Both the position numbers and the translations under genes were made by a program. Below the pieces are notes generated by a model, which saw only the letters and a list, made by a program, of their open reading frames with translations, was not told the DNA's origin and did not search any database. Below are positions 57,788 to 64,000 of a stretch of DNA of 64,000 nt, in pieces. The stretch's first letter is position 1. Every line of letters starts with the position of its first letter. Origin of the DNA: Gari tellinella (lineage: Eukaryota > Mollusca > Bivalvia > Cardiida > Psammobiidae). The stretch is taken from assembly GCA_922989275.2 (NCBI GenBank), contig OV277858.1, positions 2,728,001 to 2,792,000 on the forward strand, in the 5' to 3' direction.

Positions 57788-58155
57788 ATTATTTGGGGTC
57801 CACTGGACCAAAACTATATTTTTCCATTTTCTTCCAAATATTTACATAGTTCTGTAAAAGATACACCATTAATGTAACAAACTGTATATCAAGTGATACA
57901 TATGTCAACATCTCCCCATCTGTACATTTTCTGCACAAATTATCAGATAAAATTCGATTTTACAGCAAAAAAAATAGTTCGTTGGTGTTACTTAGTCTTT
58001 GGTTGTCATGGTTACAGCAAGAGCAACGTTCGGTTTTATCACTACACTATAGCATAAACACACCAATTGATAATGCGGCATCAGTTATGTCACAAATACC
58101 CATCTTGATTTGGAAAAATAGCAAAATTCACAACGGCGTCCAATGGACCACAAAA
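57788..58155. mobile_element. Possible MITE with GGTCCAYTGGAC ends
   Basis: GGGGTCCACTGGACC (57,795) faces GGCGTCCAATGGACC (58,135). Both are followed inward by TATTTTTCC on their own strand, suggesting about 60-bp imperfect inverted repeats. No target duplication could be fixed. Confidence 0.45.
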
Positions 58156-58559
58156 GTCTCAAAACGGGAAGTTTTTGCAAGGTCCGGATGAGGGTTAAGA
58201 AGTGCTTGTAAACCTGTATTGTCTATTTGTGTGAATTCCCAATTGATGCTACTGATAGTCCAGGGGGGAATTTTGTAGACATATTTGTTCTTAAAATACA
58301 TTGTCTTAGAAACATTTAAAGACATGTCTGCACTCTGGCCGTTGGGGCGTTTGTGTGAAACGGTCATTTGAAATACGTTACCCTAGCATATATTGCACTC
58401 AAATATGAGAGAAGTCACAATATTTTCAAGATATGCACACATTAGAAAATTGATCAGACTAACTTAATACATGTTTAACATTGGAAGTAATGGGAATATC
58501 CGGGGTGTTGCGTTGGAAGTTTGGCATAGTATATAAATATAAGAAATTCTAATAACGTA

Positions 58560-60060
58560 TTAGGAATTGAGGTTAAACTTACAAATGAACATCGATCGCT
58601 TAAAAACTTCCAGCGTGCTGACGATACAACATTATTCCTAAAGAAATAGACAAATAATCGTCTCGGCTTTAAACAGCATTAAATAATTTGGAAAATAATC
58701 TGGACTTGAATTAAATAAAAACAAAACGGAAGGAATGTGGATTGGGACAACAAAAATACTAAAAGAAAATGAAGGAAATATTACATGACCAGAGGGTCCC
58801 ACCAAGGCCCTAGGGGTATATTTTGGACATAATAAAGAGGAGTGCTATGTGCCAAATTGGGAAACAAAATACTTGTAAAAAGAGAACTAGCGTAAGCGGA
58901 ATTCAACTTTTGAAGGAAAAATACAAATAATAAAAACCCTATTGATACCAAAATTTACATATTTATTTTATAGTATTTTAGTTACTCACAATTATAATTA
59001 AATAAACAGTATAAACAGTATAAAAAATATGACTTTTTATGGAGTGGAAAGCGTGAAAAAATAAAGCGAGCAACTTTAATAGGGACAAGATCAGAGGGTG
59101 GACATCAAGTGATTGACTTAGAAACTTACATTGCTATAATTAAAATCAAAATGGAAAAAAGCGATGTTATCAGATGACGACGCTAACTGGAAGTTAATAC
59201 CAAAATATCGTTTCCAAGCTTTTGGGAATAATTGTTTGGTATTTCACTACAACTCAGACAGTATCAAAAGCATAAATGCAAATAATATTCCTGAATTTTA
59301 TAGAAATAAACTTGAATCATGGATACACATTATAAGATTCAAAGAGAAACGCACTATGTCATTTAGTGATGTCGGAAACCAAGTTATATTGGGGAATAAA
59401 TGTGTTAAATTTAATAATAAATGCCTTGTGTTAACAAGCTGGATAAACTCAAATATGATTTTTATAAATGATATTATTAACGAAAGAGGGGAAATGAAAG
59501 AGGAGTATATATAAGAAAAACACTCTTAGATAAAAGAAACTGGATAAGTGAAATTGCAAAACTTGATAAAGCTTTCCTAACAGATGGAATTAATTAATTC
59601 AAAGTGAAAATTATTTTAAAACTAAAGTTAACACATCTTTATCTTTATATATCCGTAACATAAATGTTATACAAAGCAACAATAAAACTATCTATAAACA
59701 GCTTATGTCTGAAAAGTTTCATGAACCTATAACACATAGGCTCTGGAATGACAAGTTTGAAGACAAATTACAATGGTTAGAAATATATAAATTTATTAAT
59801 AAAACTTACGATAATAGACACAAACAATACAAGTATAAAACAATAAATAACATTTTCCAATCAACATCAAAACGATACAAGTGGAAAATGGAAAACTCTC
59901 CAAACTGTCTAATATGTCATGAAGTCGAAGACGATGAATGCATTTTCATCAGCTGTTCAAAAAATGCAACCATTTTGGATAAAACGTGTGTCACTGTTTA
60001 AAACATGTGGTATAGAACGTGATATAAAACATCTTAAAACACTTTAAATAGGATATAAGA
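58560..60060 (+). pseudogene. Degenerate L1/Tx1-type LINE ORF2, 3' half
   Basis: Scattered frames in order: ADDTTLFL (reverse-transcriptase active-site box, about 58,617-58,643), LELN-NKTEGMWIG and KALGVYFG (about 58,700-58,830), then open pieces 59,164-59,514 and 59,705-60,001. The last ends with CLICHEVEDDECIFISC, the C-terminal zinc-knuckle position of L1/Tx1 ORF2 proteins. Several frameshifts and stops separate them. An old dead copy; no ORF1 seen. Confidence 0.65.
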
Positions 60061-61019
60061 TAACACACACGGACTACTTTTTACGTCAATATTATTTTAA
60101 CTATTGTTGGTTTCAGTATATACAAATCGTACTTTCTAAGCGAAAACTGAACACTTCAAACTGATATTTATAAAGTTTTTGTTTATGAAACACAAATAAA
60201 GGAATAACGAATCCTTTTGTTTTAAGAGTTCAACAAGTATTGTTTCTTTAATATAAAGAAATATTAATTATACTTGAATACTCTAATCATAAGATTAATC
60301 ACGGCAATTAAAATACCTTTACTTACTACCGCTTTGCGGTATTTAGCAGGTCAACACAAATATTGTATAGTCTTTATTCATACATGACCTTGCTGATTTG
60401 TTAGTTTTCATGTGTGTATGTATGTTATTGTCTGTGTATATGTAAATAGTAATGAATAAAAGATAAAAGAAGTCTAGGCTTCACCAAAATAAAAATAGGA
60501 TACATTAAAGCTCGTTGTACCTACTACAAAGTATAGCGAAGATGTACCTGTTATAGTTGCCACAAAACTTATACGTTTATTCTATCTGAAAAACGAACAA
60601 ACATGAAGTTCCGAAAGAATGAAACTTACCATTTCAATGCAAAACGGATGATAAGGCTGGTGTTGTTAAGTAACGTTGAGATTCGTACTTCAACCATTCG
60701 AGGAGAGAAACTCAATAAGTTTATTCTTTCGTTTCAATCCTTTTCCTAAGTATTGTAAAATAACGTTAGCATGTATAATTGTAATCATATGTACTTCTGG
60801 AAATAAATATGTTTAAACTAACCATTCGAATCTAGGAAAAAAAATTAGGAGACAAAACGCAGGTACAACTACTGTTACAAAGAGGTGTTATGTAAATATT
60901 GTTCAAACATAGCTGTATGTCCGCGTGTTGTAACTCTAGATCGGCATGGGACAAATGTTCTAATTTCGGTTAAGCTTTTCAAAGTGCCGACCAAGCATGT
61001 ATCCATAGCTTTTAAATGT
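60061..61019. other. Stretch without a recognised gene
   Basis: AT-rich. A short hairpin TACCGC-TTT-GCGGTA lies near 60,325. Nothing else recognised. Confidence 0.4.
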
Positions 61020-61940
61020 GTGGGCTGCAAGAGGCTTAAATCATGAGAGCTGTACTAGTAGCCAATGCTAAAGAAATAGGAAGTGCAACTGCGAAGAATA
61101 AGTCCATAGTAATCAAAAACGTTCTGAAAGAAACACCAAATACAATATTCAAAATTATGTACTACCCGGTACATCTTAGTGAAACAAACTTAACATCAGA
61201 ACAACCAGCTAAAACATATTTTCTCCAAAAGGCTAACAGATTTAGGTCACACATATTTGATAAAGCATGATATACATTTAACAGATAAAATACCATCCAA
61301 GGATCCAGGCATGTTCCACCAGGCATGCTCAATGAAGTGCAATAACACATTATGGAAATGATAGAATGTGGTGCTATTCGTGAATATTGTAGTCTTTATT
61401 CTTCCAACATTGTAGTGGAAAAAATGAATGATGGAACTTTGAGAATTTGCCTAGATTTAAGAAAATGAACAAAATAACATTTAGAGACGTATGCTATGTA
61501 AAATACATTAAATATTTTGAGTGGATCAAAACAGCGTTATTATTGGCCTGCGATGGATACCTGGATAGCCGATTAGGTCAGAGCATATGGGAGGTGTCTC
61601 AAACGCAATAAATTACCATCAGCAGCACCGTAAGTCATTATTGAGTCTTCTGTCCAAATTGAGGTGTTTTCTTGCATGGATTTCTGGAAGGTTGACCGCT
61701 CTAAGGGAGGATTTGAGGATATTCTGGTAGTGACTGATCATTTTACTAGATTTTCACAGGCCCTTCCAAAAATAACTCAGGCAACCAGAGCAACTGCAAG
61801 AGTGCTATTTGAAAACGTTGTCATACACTTTAGTTTTCCTTCAATAATCCATAGCGACCAATGTCCGAATTTCATATCTAGTCTCATGAAGAAACTTTGT
61901 GAACTGGCTGGTGTTTCGTTCAGAAATATCAGTTTCTGAT
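61020..61940 (+). pseudogene. Ty3/Gypsy-type pol fragments, internally deleted
   Basis: An old LTR-retrotransposon relic. From about 61,300 the frames resemble the start of a reverse transcriptase (PPGM, ECGAIRE, LRICLDLRK). From about 61,522 they jump to the integrase zinc-binding and core region (RYYWPAMDTW, CMDFWKVDRSKGG, VVTDHFTRF, IHSDQCPNF). The catalytic part of the reverse transcriptase and RNase H are missing, with stops and frameshifts between pieces. Integrase acidic residues D (CMD) and D (SDQ) are visible; the third is beyond the break. No LTRs found. Not functional. Confidence 0.7.
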
Positions 61941-62439
61941 TACTCTCATATTAAACATTAATTAATTCAATGTTATTCTTATACAGTATAGGTATGCAGT
62001 TAATGGCCAAGGAATCAAATTTGAAATCTGTCAAATTTTAGAATATAACAATAGAATGTCTAAGACAATCAGAAATGGTCTGCATTTCTTTGATAATTCA
62101 CACTAAAATATGTGTTTGAGAGTTTGAGACAGTATATTCTAGGAATTATTCAGGATAAATATAAAATGGCACTCAGACACAGTGTATACCTAGATCAAAT
62201 CTAACATTGCATCTTATCTGGATTTACAATCTCAAACATCGACCAGTGTAGTTATAATGCCTTGTCCTCCACTGTTTTAAACAGTCCAGACGAAATTCCA
62301 CACATATGTAATACAACAGTGTATATATGTCCTCACTGTAACAGAGTGCCTTTAATCTTCATATTAAAATAACTAACAATGTTAATATGTCTTTATCCAA
62401 CTTTATTCAAATATCCAAAATATGGGTATAAAGCAATAA
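61941..62439. other. Stretch without a recognised gene
   Basis: AT-rich, no motif seen. Confidence 0.4.
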
Positions 62440-63453
62440 CCGTAATTTCCGGCAAATAGCCCGCGGGCTATCTCATTTTTTAACAGTCAATGAGGGGCCT
62501 GCGGGCTATCTAACGGAGTGGGCTATATGACGAATCTTTTTGCCTATCGGGATCGTGGAGAAAAAAATAAAATAAAAGAGCTACCGTAGTGTAAAATGGT
62601 TGTTTTCGGGAGTAATTTGATTTCGGCATATTCCATGTATATATACACTGTAGGAACAATAGCGGTCTATAGATACTTTGATAAGCAGCTAACTGTTTGT
62701 GTACGTAACACAGTCACCGTTAATTTCAAAAGTGAAACAGATGAAGAGGAAATTAAAATAGTTTAGCATTAGTTCTAATAAATGTCTTACCTTTAGAAAT
62801 GCGTGTCTATTCTATGGCATTTTAAACAGGAAATCGGTGATCGTGTTATTTGTTATATGTTGAGACGCTGATTTACTCAGCGTTTAAACAGGATCAACAG
62901 TGTTTGGAACTTTAACACAAGTCGCGATTAGCAGGCAAAGGGTAAAATTAATTGCATGAAAAAACACGAAGCACAATAGGATGCATGAATAACAATACAA
63001 CAATACAATCAACAGTGCTTTATTGTTCTCCAACAGCTAACGGCCTGTCCTGCGTACGTTTTCAAGGGTTTATCAAATCTCGAATGAGATTAAAAATAGT
63101 CATAGCCTACCCGACACTCTCGATTTATTCAACAAATACAACCAGTTGGATCCACACTGTTTTCATTGGTTACTGATGTTCTAAAATTTACCGTTGTCAG
63201 TAGAATTGAGAGCTTAATATAAAAAAGCATAGAATAAAAGCTAACATTTTACTTTGATAACGCGATGACATTAATACCTTTACACGGTGCTCCTAAGCGG
63301 TGAATCTTACGACGTGCAAGTTTCACAATATGGCTGCGGGCATATAGACGGTGTGGCTTATTTGCCGAATCTTTTTTCATTTTTCTTTTTTCTGCGGGCA
63401 ATATGCCGGATGAGGGCTATATGAAGGTGCGGGCTTATTGCCGGAAATTACGG
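62440..63453. mobile_element. 1-kb terminal-inverted-repeat element (CCGTAATTTCCGGC)
   Basis: Left end CCGTAATTTCCGGCAAATAG then CCCGC; right end, inverted, CCGTAATTTCCGGCAATAAG then CCCGC. Subterminal GCGGGCTAT / GGGCTATAT(GA) blocks repeat several times near each end, a layout usual for transposase-binding sites. No clear target duplication beyond AA/AA. No transposase; the 74-codon frame at 62,952 is unremarkable. Confidence 0.75.
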
Positions 63454-64000
63454 AACTCCAAAATACCTTCTAACAATTGAATAAAAGTGAATAGACTAAA
63501 TAAAACGGAGGGACATTAGATTACATTTGCAAGCAGCTTGAATCCAGATCAGAAGCCGCGTAAGGCGGCGCCTGATATTGATTCAGGCTGTTTGTCACTC
63601 GTCATTTAGTTTTGTTCTGTCAAAATGTCAATTATATAATTTTGAAAAAAGACGACATTGCAGCCGTTTATAAGTTGGTCATAATTGTCCTGTTTAGGGA
63701 ACTGCGACAAGGGTCGTTGTAAGGAGGGGTCGTTGTTAGGGGGGCGTTGCAGGGAGGAACACTGTATATGTGAAGTATGTCATAGTTTCACTGCAATCAA
63801 TTGATCGAAGTTAAACTATATACAGGAATGCAGGAACAGCCCTTTCACTCTCTAATGTCATCTGCTTCAGAATTGTTATCTGCTTCAATTTCTCCAAAAA
63901 AGGTTTTAGGCATTTTAACCTTAGAACAATTGGTTCAAAGTTTCAAACAGTTTGGAATTTGATCAAATACACATTATTTGGCATCTGACAATTAGATCAA
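63454..64000. other. Right-hand end of window, nothing recognised
   Basis: No gene or repeat family recognised. A GC-rich hairpin-prone stretch lies around 63,553-63,590 (GCCGCGTAAGGCGGC). Confidence 0.35.

Overview
The window reads as non-genic DNA from an animal, most likely a bivalve mollusc. I infer this from tRNA-derived SINEs with a conserved tail, abundant tandem-cored elements starting AGCTCACC or TATGCC, a CR1-like retrotransposon with esterase and PHD modules, and exon-sized coding pieces with GT/AG borders. Nothing looks bacterial. No complete host gene is visible, and nearly everything is mobile DNA.

The dominant large-scale feature is a segment present twice in direct orientation: copy A (about 1,687-18,722) and copy B (about 27,638-49,516). 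They align end to end with scattered substitutions but differ by clean insertions and deletions, so each copy serves as the empty site for elements in the other. This gives boundaries and target duplications for a TTAA-targeting element, a different TTAA element in the same TTAA, a 1.46 kb element with an 8-bp duplication, Helitron-like elements with no target duplication, and a 2.6 kb stretch missing from copy A between short direct repeats. Copy B starts inside the 3' end of a CR1-like element and ends in a (TA)n tract that is the centre of a palindrome in copy A. It could be a real tandem duplication or two haplotypes joined by the assembler.

Layout. 1-1,686: single-copy flank with a 5S-rRNA-like RNA candidate (461-564). 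1,687-18,722: copy A, with several Helitron-like families, two SINEs, foldback elements and a decayed multi-exon gene whose middle exon resembles the end of a SET methyltransferase domain. 18,723-21,440: spacer with a possible divergent promoter and a Mutator-like element with about 100-bp inverted repeats and 9-bp target duplications. About 21,660-27,742: CR1-like retrotransposon: 5' hairpin, SGNH-esterase ORF, six hairpins, ORF1 (PHD finger, coiled coil, RRM-like) split by a nested LINE tail, then ORF2 (endonuclease and reverse transcriptase) with two nonsense codons. 27,638-49,516: copy B. 49,517-64,000: single-copy tail with a hammerhead-ribozyme-like motif, the last exon of a glycosyltransferase-like gene, several terminal-inverted-repeat elements, and fragments of L1/Tx1-type and Ty3/Gypsy-type retrotransposons.

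The most novel-looking signal is the hairpin family inside the CR1-like element. Seven stem-loops keep a nearly invariant 18-nt loop while their stems change with base pairing preserved. This suggests a selected RNA structure between and upstream of the ORFs. A second candidate is the common architecture of at least three otherwise unrelated tandem-cored families: 5' hairpin, CCGTCCG tract, about 150-300 bp repeat core, subterminal inverted repeat, 3' hairpin and CTWGTT end. It fits non-autonomous Helentron-like elements with swapped cores.
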